The notes: generated by a model not told the origin, from the letters alone. Positions 7,877 through 15,667 are shown, counted from the stretch's first letter. The stretch is 53,997 nucleotides of DNA from Anaerolineae bacterium (GCA_020848035.1 JADLAX010000037.1:1-53997); one strand, 5' to 3'. Translations and numbers: made by a program.

Positions 7877-9313
7877 ATGCCTATTAACCATTCACCATTC
7901 ACAACCCACAATTCGCAATTTTTCACTCACTTTTGGCGCTTTGCCGGATCGTTCAGCGTACGCACCAAAATTATGGGCATTGTGCTGGCATTGGTGGTGT
8001 TGCTGGGCGTGGGCATTACCGTGCAGGTACGGGGTGTCCTTACTCAGGCGCTGGAGCAGCGGCTGCAAGAGCAAAGCATTTCTGTCGCCCGTGACGTAGC
8101 CGCCCGCGCCACTGATCTGATTTTGATCAACGATCTTTTTTCCCTCCACCAACTTCTGGTAGAAACTCAGATAAACAATCCCGACGTGCGCTACGCTTTT
8201 GTGATTGATCCCAACGGCACGGTTTTGGCTCACACTTTTGGTCCCGGCTTTCCGCGTGATTTGCTGGCCATCAATTCGGTGCTGCCCACCGACCATCATC
8301 AAACAGTTTTGCTAGAGAGCGATGAGGGACCGGTGTGGGATACGGCCGTACCAATATTCGACGGGCAGGCAGGTGTGGCACGGGTCGGTTTGTCTGAGGA
8401 AAGTATGCTGGCCACCGTTTCTGCCCTGACCGGGCAGATGCTGTTGACTACCGTTATGGTTTCTGCTGTTGGTATTGCTGCTGCCACATTGCTTACCTGG
8501 GTTGTGACCCGACCGATTATTGATCTTAAACGCGCTGCCGAGGCTGTGGGCCAAGGAGACTTTCAGCAGCATGTCACGCCGTGGGCCGGTGATGAAATCG
8601 GGGAACTGGCCGAGTCATTTAATGTCATGACCGCCGACCTGGCTCAGGCAGAGCAAGAGCGAGTTGAGCGAGAGCATCTACGCAGCCAGCTGCTGGAAAA
8701 AGTGATTACCGCGCAGGAAGAAGAGCGCCGTCGCATCGCCCGCGAACTGCACGATGAAACGGGCCAGGCACTGACTTCGTTGATGGTGCGCTTACAGATG
8801 GTCAATCAACAGTGCCCACTACCAGATATCAAAACGCAACTGGATGAGATACGCGGCCTGGTTGCACATACTTTAGACGAGGTGCACAATCTGTCTGTGG
8901 AGCTGCGTCCCAGCGTGCTGGATGACTTGGGTCTGGAGGCAGCGCTGTCCCGCTACGTGCATGATTACCAAAATCGCTTTCCCCTGGAAGTGGACCTGGT
9001 GGTCATTGGGCTGGAAGAACGGCTGCCGCCACCAGTGGAAACGGCCGTCTATCGTATCATTCAAGAGAGCCTGACCAACATCGCTCGCCACGCCCACGCT
9101 ACGACCGCCAGCATCCTGGTGGAACAACGCAACGGCCGTCTTCGCGCCATTATTGAAGATAATGGTGTGGGATTTATGCGAGGGGTTGGGAACCAAAACG
9201 GCCGTCTTGGGCTGTACGGCATGCGTGAACGGGCTGAGCTGCTAAATGGAACCTTGACCATCGAGGCCGAACCAGGGCAGGGAACCAGCATTTTTGTGGA
9301 GGTGCCGCTGTGA
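7877..9313 (+). CDS. NarX/DegS-type sensor histidine kinase
   Basis: A 478-residue membrane kinase. Helix 1 is about residues 33-52, a periplasmic sensor segment follows, helix 2 is about 187-210, then a HAMP linker (to about 262), a HisKA_3 dimerisation domain with the phospho-acceptor H292 in ARELHDETGQALTS, and a HATPase domain with N, G1 (EDNGVGF) and G2 (GRLGLYGMRERAELL) boxes. It pairs with the NarL-type regulator that overlaps its stop. The N-terminal 20 residues are encoded by a run of CCATTCA/CAATTCG heptamers, so the true start may lie further downstream (for example M33 at 7973). Paired with the PhnD-like lipoprotein it makes an oxyanion-sensing unit. Confidence 0.87.
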   Translation: MPINHSPFTTHNSQFFTHFWRFAGSFSVRTKIMGIVLALVVLLGVGITVQVRGVLTQALEQRLQEQSISVARDVAARATDLILINDLFSLHQLLVETQINNPDVRYAFVIDPNGTVLAHTFGPGFPRDLLAINSVLPTDHHQTVLLESDEGPVWDTAVPIFDGQAGVARVGLSEESMLATVSALTGQMLLTTVMVSAVGIAAATLLTWVVTRPIIDLKRAAEAVGQGDFQQHVTPWAGDEIGELAESFNVMTADLAQAEQERVEREHLRSQLLEKVITAQEEERRRIARELHDETGQALTSLMVRLQMVNQQCPLPDIKTQLDEIRGLVAHTLDEVHNLSVELRPSVLDDLGLEAALSRYVHDYQNRFPLEVDLVVIGLEERLPPPVETAVYRIIQESLTNIARHAHATTASILVEQRNGRLRAIIEDNGVGFMRGVGNQNGRLGLYGMRERAELLNGTLTIEAEPGQGTSIFVEVPL

Positions 9314-9966
9314 CCCCTATTCGCATTGTGCTGGCCGACGACCACGCCGTGCTGCGGACTGGTCTGGCTGCCCTGCTCAACGCTCGCAGCGACATGACTG
9401 TTGTTGGTGAAGCGGCCGACGGCGCGGAGCTTCTGACCCTGGCCAATGAGACCAAACCGGATGTAATTCTACTGGATTTAACGATGCCTCGTTTGGGCGG
9501 ACTGGATGTGCTGCCCTTGCTGCGTCAGCATGTGCCCACGGCTCGCGTGCTCATTCTCACCATGCATCACGACGAGAGCTACTTGCGGCAGGCGCTCAAA
9601 AACGGTGCCGTGGGTTACATGCTAAAAAAGGCGGCCGACGTGGAGCTAATTGCCGCCATTCAAGCTGTAATGCGTGACGATGTCTACGTCCATCCTTCCA
9701 TGACCCGTGCCCTGTTGGACGATATCGTGCCGGAAGAAACAGGCGCGTCCCCTGACGACGCAGGGCTGTGGGCAACCCTCAGCGAACGAGAGCAGGAAGT
9801 GCTGCGCCTGGTGGCTTTGGGCCATACGAGCAAAGAGATCGCCGACACGCTATCGGTCAGTGCCAAAACGGTAGATACGTACCGCTCACGGGGGATGGAA
9901 AAGCTGGAATTGCGCAGCCGGGCAGCGTTGGTGCGCTTTGCTCTGGCCAACGGGTTGCTGGAGTAA
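9310..9966 (+). CDS. NarL/FixJ-family response regulator
   Basis: A 218-residue regulator: receiver domain (residues 4-120) with acidic pocket D10/D11, phospho-acceptor D56 in ILLDLTMP, T84 and K106, then a LuxR-type helix-turn-helix (LSEREQEVLRLVALGHTSKE, residues 157-176). It starts with GTG overlapping the TGA of the kinase gene (GTGA), so the two are translationally coupled. Likely target: the molybdoenzyme operon, perhaps at the inverted repeat 66-105. Confidence 0.9.
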   Translation: MTPIRIVLADDHAVLRTGLAALLNARSDMTVVGEAADGAELLTLANETKPDVILLDLTMPRLGGLDVLPLLRQHVPTARVLILTMHHDESYLRQALKNGAVGYMLKKAADVELIAAIQAVMRDDVYVHPSMTRALLDDIVPEETGASPDDAGLWATLSEREQEVLRLVALGHTSKEIADTLSVSAKTVDTYRSRGMEKLELRSRAALVRFALANGLLE

Positions 9967-9997
9967 CGCCTCGCGCAGAAGTAGCTGATATCTGATG

Positions 9998-10726
9998 TTA
10001 ACCTTTGCCCTGGCGCAGCATCTCGGCAAATTCGTCGGGCATCTCGGTAGCCTCAATCGCCTGCGCCGCTTTTTCCACATCATACGGCACGCGGATGAAC
10101 TCAACGGATAAGTTTTTCCCTTCAACCGACAGCACCAGGTAACATGCACGTGGATCGCTATCCTTAGGCTTGCCCACGCTGCCCGCATTGATCACGTGAC
10201 GGCCGCTGCCCAGTACCCGGTGGTAAGGCAAATGGGTATGGCCACATACCAGGACGTCGGCTTCCACCATGTCCAGCAGCCGCTCCAGGCTGGCTTCGGG
10301 CCGATCCTCATACAAATACTCGTTGATCTTACGGGGGCTGCCGTGAACCAGGGCCACTTTCAAATCCCCTAATTGAAGAGAAAGGCTGTCCCTTAGCTGA
10401 CGTAGATACGACTTGTTCTCGGCTGTGGTGTGGGCATTAGACCAGGCAATGGAGCGTTCGCCAAGTGCCTGCGCTTCTGGCGTGCGGTAGGCACAGCCGC
10501 AGTCGTCACTGTCCTGGCCAACGCCCTGATCGTAATTCCCCATAATGGTCGGGATGTCTCGCTCACGAATCAAGGCAATCACCTCGTTGGGCCAGACACC
10601 ATACCCCACCAGGTCGCCCAGGCAATACAGGTTGTTGAGATTACGTTGGGCCAAATCGGCAAACACGGCTTCTAAAGCAGGCAGGTTTGCGTGAATATCG
10701 CCAAATACAGTGATTCGGTTCATCAT
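9998..10726 (-). CDS. YfcE/MJ0936-like metallophosphoesterase
   Basis: A 242-residue calcineurin-like phosphoesterase. All two-metal motifs are visible: GDIHANLPAL at the N-terminus, YCLGDLVGYG, MGNYDQG, VHGSP and CGHTHLPY. This subgroup hydrolyses phosphodiesters or nucleotides; the substrate is unknown. The start overlaps the stop of the upstream arsR-arsC fusion by 4 bp, so it is co-transcribed with an arsenate reductase. Whether it acts on arsenylated or phosphorylated metabolites is open. Confidence 0.85.
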   Translation of the reverse strand: MMNRITVFGDIHANLPALEAVFADLAQRNLNNLYCLGDLVGYGVWPNEVIALIRERDIPTIMGNYDQGVGQDSDDCGCAYRTPEAQALGERSIAWSNAHTTAENKSYLRQLRDSLSLQLGDLKVALVHGSPRKINEYLYEDRPEASLERLLDMVEADVLVCGHTHLPYHRVLGSGRHVINAGSVGKPKDSDPRACYLVLSVEGKNLSVEFIRVPYDVEKAAQAIEATEMPDEFAEMLRQGKG

Positions 10727-11517
10727 AACTCCTGTTGGCGGCGTTCCATCATCAGTCGTAAATAGCCGATGCGCGTCGATAATTCTCGTGCTGTTTGCAG
10801 AAACGCCTGAAATTGTTGCTCATCAGAGCCGGTAACGGCTGCTGGATCGGGAAAGCTCCAGTGAATCTGGTGGGGGTCGTCTGGAAAAACGGGGCAGCTC
10901 TCCCGCACCCGGTCACAAACGGTAATCACATAATCAAAGGTTTGCCCAGCAAATTCAGCCATGTGCTTGGAGCGCTGGTTGCTGATGTCGATTTGCTGTA
11001 TGGAAGCAGCGCGAATAGCCAATGGGTGCACAAAACTCGGCTCATTGCCTGCGCTAAACACTTCTACCCAATCACCAGCAGCGGCCCGCAGAATGCCTTC
11101 GGCTAACTGTGAACGGGCGCTGTTATGGGTGCAGAGAAAAAGGATGCGAAACGGCCGTTGCGCTTCTATTCCCCCATCTTTTTCTTTTTGTGGCTGCGAA
11201 GCGCCTGCAACCGGTTGGGCACAAGCTAAGGCCGGATGCAGCGCCTGGCCACTTTCCTGGTAGAGCGCTCGCAGGTAGTCCAGGTCGAGGCTGTAATAGA
11301 CGTCACGACCATCAGCGCTGCTGCGCCGCTCATTGACTAGATGCCCCTGGCGCAGCAAGCGCAGGTGGTAGGAGACCAGATTTTGCGGCCGCTGCAAAAG
11401 TTCCACCAGCTCTTGTACGCGCCGATCACTTTCTGCCAGGGCAGCTACCACTGCCCAGCGCACATCATGAGCTAGCAGTTTGAGAAAATCGAGGGTTGGA
11501 TTTACCGTTACCATCAT
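10723..11517 (-). CDS. arsC: ArsR-type regulator fused to thioredoxin-coupled arsenate reductase (ArsC)
   Basis: A 264-residue fusion. Residues 1-95 are an ArsR/SmtB winged helix (VQELVELLQRPQNLVSYHLR recognition region); after a linker, residues 122-262 form a low-molecular-weight phosphatase-fold ArsC. The three redox cysteines C129 (CTHNSARS loop), C201 and C208 keep the 72- and 7-residue spacing of the Bacillus/Staphylococcus enzyme (C10, C82, C89), so arsenate reduction by thioredoxin is expected. The ArsR part lacks a CxC pair, so it may sense something else or report on the state of the enzyme. An ArsR-type operator lies 28 bp upstream (11545-11560). Confidence 0.9.
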   Translation of the reverse strand: MMVTVNPTLDFLKLLAHDVRWAVVAALAESDRRVQELVELLQRPQNLVSYHLRLLRQGHLVNERRSSADGRDVYYSLDLDYLRALYQESGQALHPALACAQPVAGASQPQKEKDGGIEAQRPFRILFLCTHNSARSQLAEGILRAAAGDWVEVFSAGNEPSFVHPLAIRAASIQQIDISNQRSKHMAEFAGQTFDYVITVCDRVRESCPVFPDDPHQIHWSFPDPAAVTGSDEQQFQAFLQTARELSTRIGYLRLMMERRQQEL

Positions 11518-11544
11518 ACACCAAACTCCATCAAATAAAAGTGA

Positions 11545-11560
11545 ATCAAAATATATTGAT
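11545..11560. promoter_or_regulatory. Putative ArsR operator (ATCAA-N6-TTGAT)
   Basis: ATCAA (11545-11549), AATATA, TTGAT (11556-11560): a 16-bp palindrome 28 bp upstream of the arsR-arsC start, same plan as the sites at 15798, 21697 and 21799. Likely the operator of the fusion gene, bound by it or by one of the other ArsR proteins. Confidence 0.6.
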
Positions 11561-11570
11561 GCAATTTTAC

Positions 11571-11608
11571 AAAAAAAGAGCGGCCCGTCAATTTCTGCGC
11601 CGCTCTTC
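11571..11608 (-). terminator. Rho-independent terminator of the arsR-D-A unit
   Basis: Read on the minus strand, AGAGCGGC and GCCGCTCT (11599-11606 and 11577-11584) form an 8-bp stem followed by seven T. It lies after the stop of the arsR gene at 11627 and separates it from the arsR-arsC unit. Confidence 0.75.
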
Positions 11609-11626
11609 TAAATAAGGCTTCTTTTG

Positions 11627-12007
11627 TCAAGGTGATAAAGTTATAAATTCTGTTGCCATCAACTGGCCTTCCGGGCCGCAAACAGTACGTTTCTGAATGC
11701 GGGCTGGGTCCAGAAAGTGGCTAAACCAGGTGTGCCAACGGGCGGCGGTAGTCCGATCTACACTGTAATAAATCCAACGGCCGTCTATTCGATCCCGCCG
11801 CGAGTGCACCAGACCAGCCTTCTCTAAAATGCGGAAATGATGCGAAAGTAAATTGGGCGCCAACCCCAGCCGCTCTTGCAGTTCGCAGTTGCAAGAGTCG
11901 CCTTGCATTAATTCGGCAAAAATGCGCATCCGGTTTGGTTCAGCCAGGGCTTTGAGAACGGCCGTTATTTCCTCAATCTCTCGTTCGTTGTCAGGCAGCA
12001 TAATCAT
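11627..12007 (-). CDS. arsR: ArsR-family metalloid-responsive repressor
   Basis: A 126-residue winged-helix repressor that should release DNA on binding As(III) or Sb(III). The DNA-reading helix is in LGLAPNLLSHHFRILEKAGL. Candidate metalloid ligands are C39 and C41 (DSCNCEL) just before it and C110 in VCGPEG near the C-terminus. The nearest upstream gene ends 8 bp away, so this is the last gene of the arsR-arsD-arsA unit. Three close homologues occur in the window (14963, 21269 and, more distantly, the fusion at 10723). Confidence 0.88.
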   Translation of the reverse strand: MIMLPDNEREIEEITAVLKALAEPNRMRIFAELMQGDSCNCELQERLGLAPNLLSHHFRILEKAGLVHSRRDRIDGRWIYYSVDRTTAARWHTWFSHFLDPARIQKRTVCGPEGQLMATEFITLSP

Positions 12008-12015
12008 TTACTCCA

Positions 12016-12312
12016 CTACAGTTCAGGTTGTACGCCCAGCGCATCCAGGTAACGGCGGATGGCGGGCATGGACAGCTTACCGCCGTTGCTAAACAGCGTG
12101 CCATTGACCAATACCACGGGGAGCTGGCTGTCGGGCGGCAGGGGCGGGCAGTTCGGGTCGAACAGGTCATAGTAGGTGATGGTGACGGCCGTACCGTACC
12201 GCGCCCGCAATTTACCACCCATCCACGTAGCTAAATCGCGCCATGTTTCTTTCATGCCCTCGGCACAGGCTACCGGCGCACCGATGATTTGCACAAATGC
12301 TGGTTCGTTCAT
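12016..12312 (-). CDS. Small thioredoxin-fold-like protein in the ars operon
   Basis: A 98-residue protein beginning MNEPAFVQIIGAPVACAEGM. The beta-alpha-beta start, a cysteine at 16, a second at C54 (DPNCPPLP), LPVVLVNGTLFSNG in the place of the cis-proline strand and a final helix suggest a thioredoxin-like fold related to YuzD/DUF1462 proteins. There is no CxxC, so it is not a usual disulfide reductase; a metalloid- or thiol-binding role is possible. The start codon overlaps the stop of the zinc-ribbon gene upstream (4 bp); a longer in-frame extension to 12462 would overlap that gene fully and was rejected. Confidence 0.6.
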   Translation of the reverse strand: MNEPAFVQIIGAPVACAEGMKETWRDLATWMGGKLRARYGTAVTITYYDLFDPNCPPLPPDSQLPVVLVNGTLFSNGGKLSMPAIRRYLDALGVQPEL

Positions 12313-12554
12313 CCGCAGCCGCACCCGCCGGAGCCACAGCCACAGGCTGGGCCGCTCATCATGGGTAGGGGCAGGCTGCCGGTATCGCCACCCGCCACCT
12401 GGCCAATGACGACACCGACGGTTAACACCTGCTGCGTTTCTACCGCATAACAAACCGGGCATTCCGGCTGCAAGCCTGCATCCTTTTCCTTAAACGAAGC
12501 GCGCACCGTAAAGGCATGTCCACATTCCTTACAGCGAAAATCGTACATTGGCAT
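12309..12554 (-). CDS. FmdB-family zinc-ribbon protein
   Basis: An 81-residue protein starting MPMYDFRCKECGHAF, the FmdB/CxxC_CxxC_SSSS signature, with a second CPVC knuckle at about residues 33-36. The C-terminus is rich in Gly and Cys (ACGCGSGGCGCG), more than is usual. FmdB-like ribbons are small putative regulators or metal-binding proteins of unknown function. It lies between arsA and the thioredoxin-like gene and overlaps the latter by 4 bp; the cysteine tail could bind arsenite, which is inference. Confidence 0.75.
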   Translation of the reverse strand: MPMYDFRCKECGHAFTVRASFKEKDAGLQPECPVCYAVETQQVLTVGVVIGQVAGGDTGSLPLPMMSGPACGCGSGGCGCG

Positions 12555-12615
12555 AATTGCTTCTCCGCTTCAAAGTGGCTCAGTCTGGCAAATTAAACCA
12601 CTCTGAGATATTTGT

Positions 12616-14475
12616 CTAGACCATTACTGCTTCATGATACATCTGCTCACCCAGTTCGGCCAGCATAACCAGCCCTTGTACCTCTTGCGGCAGCAGGGGA
12701 ATAGTCAGGACAGGCACGTCGAACCGTTCCTGAATTTCAGCCAGGTAGCGGGCCTGCATGGCGCGGCGGGAGTGGGTAAAGGGTGTGTCCACCTGGTCTG
12801 CGGGGATAACAAAGTTGGCCACGGCCAGCCCGGTGGGAATGTCCAGCGTGGCCAGCTCCTGGCTGGCGCGGTACGCCTCGATGATGGGGGTGGATTCCGG
12901 GTACATGACAAAGGCGAAGGTGCTGCGCTCCGGGCGGCGCATCATGTCGATCACGTCAGCAAAGCGCTGTTTGGCCACGTCGTCGGCGACGGCCGTATCC
13001 ACCGAGGCAAATACTTTCACATCCAGCTGCTTGCTCCAGTCCAGCGGCAGCTCCAGCATGCGCAGCGTGTGGCCGGTGGGCGCGGTGTCGAACACCACGC
13101 TCTGCCACGGGCCGTCGGAGGCAAATTCGATGAAGCGGTCGAAGGCGGCGATCTCTTCGGTGCAGGGTGAGTCCAGCTCTTCAGCCATCACTTTGATGGC
13201 CGCTTCGGGACGGCCGCGCTGCCGGGCCTCATCCAAAATGCGCTTTTTGTAAACGTCGGCCACTGCTTTGGGGTCGATCTTCACCGCCCACAGATTGGGC
13301 AGTCCGGCCAGTTGGGCTGGTTCGTCCCCCACTGGCTCCCCAAGCACGTTGCCCAGGTGGGCGGCCGGATCGGTGGTGAGCAGCAAGGTTTTGTGCCCCT
13401 GGTTGGCCAGCCAGACGGCCGTTGCGCAAGAAGCGACGGTTTTGCCCACGCCTCCCTTGCCCGCAAAGAAGATGGTGCGGCGACGGCCGTTGGGCAGAAT
13501 GCGCGGCAAGAATTCGGTGGGATGGGAGAGGAGAAACTCTGCGGGAGTGGTCTGGTCGTGGCAAGTTTGGTTGAAAACGGCCGTGTCTTCCCCGTTTAAC
13601 AAGGCAGCAACGGTGCGCAGCCGGTCAATCCCCTTGATTTCGCCGTCCATCAGGAACATGCGCCGGGCGGCGTAGGGCAGCTCGCGCTCAATTTGGGCCA
13701 GGTAGCCCACCTGCATCTCAGCGCGGGCGGCAAACAGGCTGTTGGTCATGGCTTGGGGCGGGATAATCCCGTTGATGATCAGATCGTGGGTGTGGATGGC
13801 CAGCTTGCTCAGCTCACCAATGGCGCGGCGCGTTTCGTGGATAGCGATGGCTTCCGGGTGCAACACAAAGGTGAAGCGGGTCTGTGCCGGGTCACGCAAG
13901 ATGCCCAAGGCGCGTTCGTATTTGAACTTGGCGCTCTGAATTGCCGCTGCCGGGCCGATGCAGGTCTGCCCGCTGCCCTGTTCGGCAGCGCTGATGGTGT
14001 TGGCCCACTCGGCGGGCAGCTCCAGCAGGCGGATGGTGTGGCCAGTGGGGGCCGTGTCGAAAACGATGACGTCGAACTGTACCGGGCGGTCGGCTTCGTT
14101 GTCCAGCACCAGGAAGTCGGTGAAGCGGTCGAAGGCGGCAACTTCGGCGGTGCAGGGGCCGCTCATCTGCTCGTTGACCACTTCCACCATAGGCGCGGGG
14201 AAGATGTCGCGCAGCGGGGCCAGGGCGCGTTCTTTGTACTCTTCGGTGGCGGAATCGGGGTCAATTTCCATCGCCCACAGGTTGTTGATCCCGGCCAACG
14301 CAGTGATGTGATGGCCGATGGGCTGTTCAAAGACATCGGCCAGGTTGGCGGCCGGGTCGGTAGTGATGATCAAGGTGCGCTGTCCGGCGTCGGCGTGGCG
14401 GACGGCCGTAGCGCAGGCCATGCTCGTTTTGCCCACGCCGCCTTTGCCGGAGAAGAAGATGAATTGGGTGTTCAT
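12616..14475 (-). CDS. arsA: Two-domain ArsA arsenite-translocating ATPase
   Basis: A 619-residue protein with two homologous nucleotide-binding halves (about 1-310 and 330-619). P loops are FFSGKGGVGKT (residues 7-17) and FFAGKGGVGKT (336-346); each half has a DTAPTGHT signal-transduction motif. The three cysteines that bind As/Sb in the E. coli protein (C113, C172, C422) have counterparts C108 (SGPCTAEV), C172 (TCIGPA) and C438 (DSPCTEEI), so this is a true metalloid pump ATPase and not a Get3/ArsA-like targeting factor. ArsA normally drives ArsB or Acr3; neither is in this window. arsD lies 65 bp upstream. Confidence 0.94.
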   Translation of the reverse strand: MNTQFIFFSGKGGVGKTSMACATAVRHADAGQRTLIITTDPAANLADVFEQPIGHHITALAGINNLWAMEIDPDSATEEYKERALAPLRDIFPAPMVEVVNEQMSGPCTAEVAAFDRFTDFLVLDNEADRPVQFDVIVFDTAPTGHTIRLLELPAEWANTISAAEQGSGQTCIGPAAAIQSAKFKYERALGILRDPAQTRFTFVLHPEAIAIHETRRAIGELSKLAIHTHDLIINGIIPPQAMTNSLFAARAEMQVGYLAQIERELPYAARRMFLMDGEIKGIDRLRTVAALLNGEDTAVFNQTCHDQTTPAEFLLSHPTEFLPRILPNGRRRTIFFAGKGGVGKTVASCATAVWLANQGHKTLLLTTDPAAHLGNVLGEPVGDEPAQLAGLPNLWAVKIDPKAVADVYKKRILDEARQRGRPEAAIKVMAEELDSPCTEEIAAFDRFIEFASDGPWQSVVFDTAPTGHTLRMLELPLDWSKQLDVKVFASVDTAVADDVAKQRFADVIDMMRRPERSTFAFVMYPESTPIIEAYRASQELATLDIPTGLAVANFVIPADQVDTPFTHSRRAMQARYLAEIQERFDVPVLTIPLLPQEVQGLVMLAELGEQMYHEAVMV

Positions 14476-14494
14476 TGGGTTTCCTTTTAAGTTA

Positions 14495-14560
14495 TCCGTG
14501 GTCGGTAATCAGTGGTCGGTGATCGGTAATCGGTTACCGTTTACCGATTACCGTTTACCG
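14495..14560. repeat. Degenerate heptamer tandem repeat between arsA and arsD
   Basis: About nine 7-bp units of the types GTCGGTA, ATCGGTT, ACCGTTT and ACCGATT run through the arsA-arsD spacer and form the last codons and stop of arsD. Same class as the other 7-bp arrays in this window. Confidence 0.7.
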
Positions 14561-14906
14561 CTCTGCGTAGTTCTTCCAGAGTAGGATATGCGCCCGTTTT
14601 GACGACCTGACCGTGAACGGCCGTAATCGGCAGCGCCTCCATTTGTTGTTCCCGCACCAGGCGCATCACCTCGTTGTTGTTCATAAATTTATGGGGATGG
14701 CTGGTCATCTGGTAGCGTTCAACGGCCGTTCCTTCGGCTTGCAGTGTCAGTATCATTTCGCTGACGTCCAGCAGAGTCTGGTCCAGTTCCGGGCCGCACA
14801 GGCCGGTGGGGCAGCACATAGGGGGATCAAACAGTTCGACGACGGCCGTTTCAGGAGATTTGGCCACGTCCAGTGCAGTGTTAAAGAGAGAGATAGAGTC
14901 AGTCAT
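14541..14906 (-). CDS. arsD: ArsD arsenite metallochaperone
   Basis: A 121-residue protein with the ArsD signature LFDPPMCCPTGLCGPELD: the vicinal cysteine pair and the third cysteine correspond to C12, C13 and C18 of E. coli ArsD, which take up As(III) and hand it to ArsA. It has an N-terminal extension of about 20 residues relative to that protein. The next gene downstream is arsA, the partner. The last codons (AVNGNR) lie in a heptamer repeat, so the C-terminus is probably not conserved. Confidence 0.92.
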   Translation of the reverse strand: MTDSISLFNTALDVAKSPETAVVELFDPPMCCPTGLCGPELDQTLLDVSEMILTLQAEGTAVERYQMTSHPHKFMNNNEVMRLVREQQMEALPITAVHGQVVKTGAYPTLEELRRAVNGNR

Positions 14907-14924
14907 GGTAAATGCGGGTCCTTT

Positions 14925-14946
14925 TAGTTCTATTTTTATTGAACTA
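14925..14946. promoter_or_regulatory. Inverted repeat TAGTTC-N10-GAACTA upstream of arsD
   Basis: A perfect 6-bp inverted repeat with an AT-rich 10-bp spacer, 19 bp upstream of arsD and 17 bp after the arsR stop. It resembles the TTAGTTCAA half found at 15354 and 15794. Possible second ArsR-controlled promoter inside the unit. Confidence 0.45.
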
Positions 14947-14962
14947 TTTTTGCAAAAATTTT

Positions 14963-15343
14963 TTAGCCAACAGCAACGTCGCGGATAGGCACAACCGAAC
15001 CTTGCGGCCCACAGGAAGGGCGGCGCGGCTGAATGCTTTCAGCGTCGAAGAAGGTGTCAAAATTTTGATTTAATTCCGTCAGGGCTGCTTCGTTGATTGA
15101 AAAGTAAACCCAGCGGGCGTCCACTGCATCCCGCGCCACATCAACCAGGCCCAGGTCGCGCAGGATGCCCATATGGTGCGAGATGAGGTTGGGCGGCATC
15201 GCCAACGTCTCGCCCAGTTCGCAGTTGCAGTGAACCCCTTGCATGAGCAGGTGGAGTATTTGCAGGCGTTTGGGATTAGCCAACGCTTTTAGCTGCTGGG
15301 CTAAAATGTCAATTGTTTGGGAGGGAACGGCCGTTTCTATCAT
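14963..15343 (-). CDS. arsR: ArsR-family repressor, first gene of the arsR-D-A unit
   Basis: A 126-residue winged-helix protein. C39 and C41 (VHCNCEL) precede the recognition region LAMPPNLISHHMGILRDLGL; C111 lies in PSCGPQG at the C-terminus. Same cysteine layout as the protein at 11627. It probably represses its own unit, given a TTCAA-N6-TTGGG site 15 bp before its start. Confidence 0.88.
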   Translation of the reverse strand: MIETAVPSQTIDILAQQLKALANPKRLQILHLLMQGVHCNCELGETLAMPPNLISHHMGILRDLGLVDVARDAVDARWVYFSINEAALTELNQNFDTFFDAESIQPRRPSCGPQGSVVPIRDVAVG

Positions 15344-15357
15344 CGTGTACCATTTAG

Positions 15358-15373
15358 TTCAAGTTTTCTTGGG
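15358..15373. promoter_or_regulatory. Imperfect ArsR-type operator before arsR
   Basis: TTCAA (15358-15362), GTTTTC, TTGGG (15369-15373), preceded by TTAG. One half matches the family plan exactly and the other at three of five positions. It lies 15 bp upstream of the arsR start at 15343. Confidence 0.4.
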
Positions 15374-15387
15374 CACAGTTATGGGGC

Positions 15388-15410
15388 CGGGCAGGCCAGC
15401 AACCTGCCCG
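15388..15410 (-). terminator. GC-rich hairpin after the small thioredoxin gene
   Basis: CGGGCAGG and CCTGCCCG form an 8-bp stem with a 7-nt loop, 11 bp beyond the stop of the gene at 15422. There is no T run, so it may be a factor-dependent or weak terminator isolating that gene from arsR. Confidence 0.4.
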
Positions 15411-15421
15411 ACCAAAACAGG

Positions 15422-15667
15422 CTAATTCAGCGCATTGGTAATCCAGGTCTTTACTTCCGCTTCCTGGGGAATGCGGCCAGCTGCCACCAACTTTTCATTG
15501 ATGACCAGTCCAGGTGTTGAAAGGATGTTATACGCCATGATTTCGGCATAATCGGTCACTTTAATAATCTCCGCCTCGACACCCAGGTTGGCGACGGCGT
15601 TTTTGGCTGCGGCTTCTACTTTTTGGCAGTTGGCGCAACCGGGTCCTAATACTTTAATCGATAACAT
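15422..15667 (-). CDS. Small redox-active thioredoxin-like protein
   Basis: An 81-residue protein of the thioredoxin_3/redox-active disulfide protein 2 group: MLSIKVLGPG-C11-ANC14-QKVE gives the CxxC, and LSTPGLVINEKLVA holds the cis-proline. Such proteins often sit in arsenic and mercury loci and could recycle ArsC, which is of the thioredoxin-dependent kind here. The start at 15667 is chosen over an upstream in-frame start because GGAGG lies 9 bp before it. An ArsR-type palindrome is 131 bp upstream. Confidence 0.82.
   Translation of the reverse strand: MLSIKVLGPGCANCQKVEAAAKNAVANLGVEAEIIKVTDYAEIMAYNILSTPGLVINEKLVAAGRIPQEAEVKTWITNALN

Noticed and set aside
12016..12462. Longer form of the thioredoxin-like gene
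   Set aside because: The added 50 residues overlap the FmdB gene in another frame and are Arg/Trp/Pro-rich; the ATG at 12312 with a 4-bp overlap is better.
13693..14490. Plus-strand open frame opposite arsA
   Set aside because: Shadow of arsA; its Gly/Val/Asp-rich sequence matches no family and arsA has full motifs.
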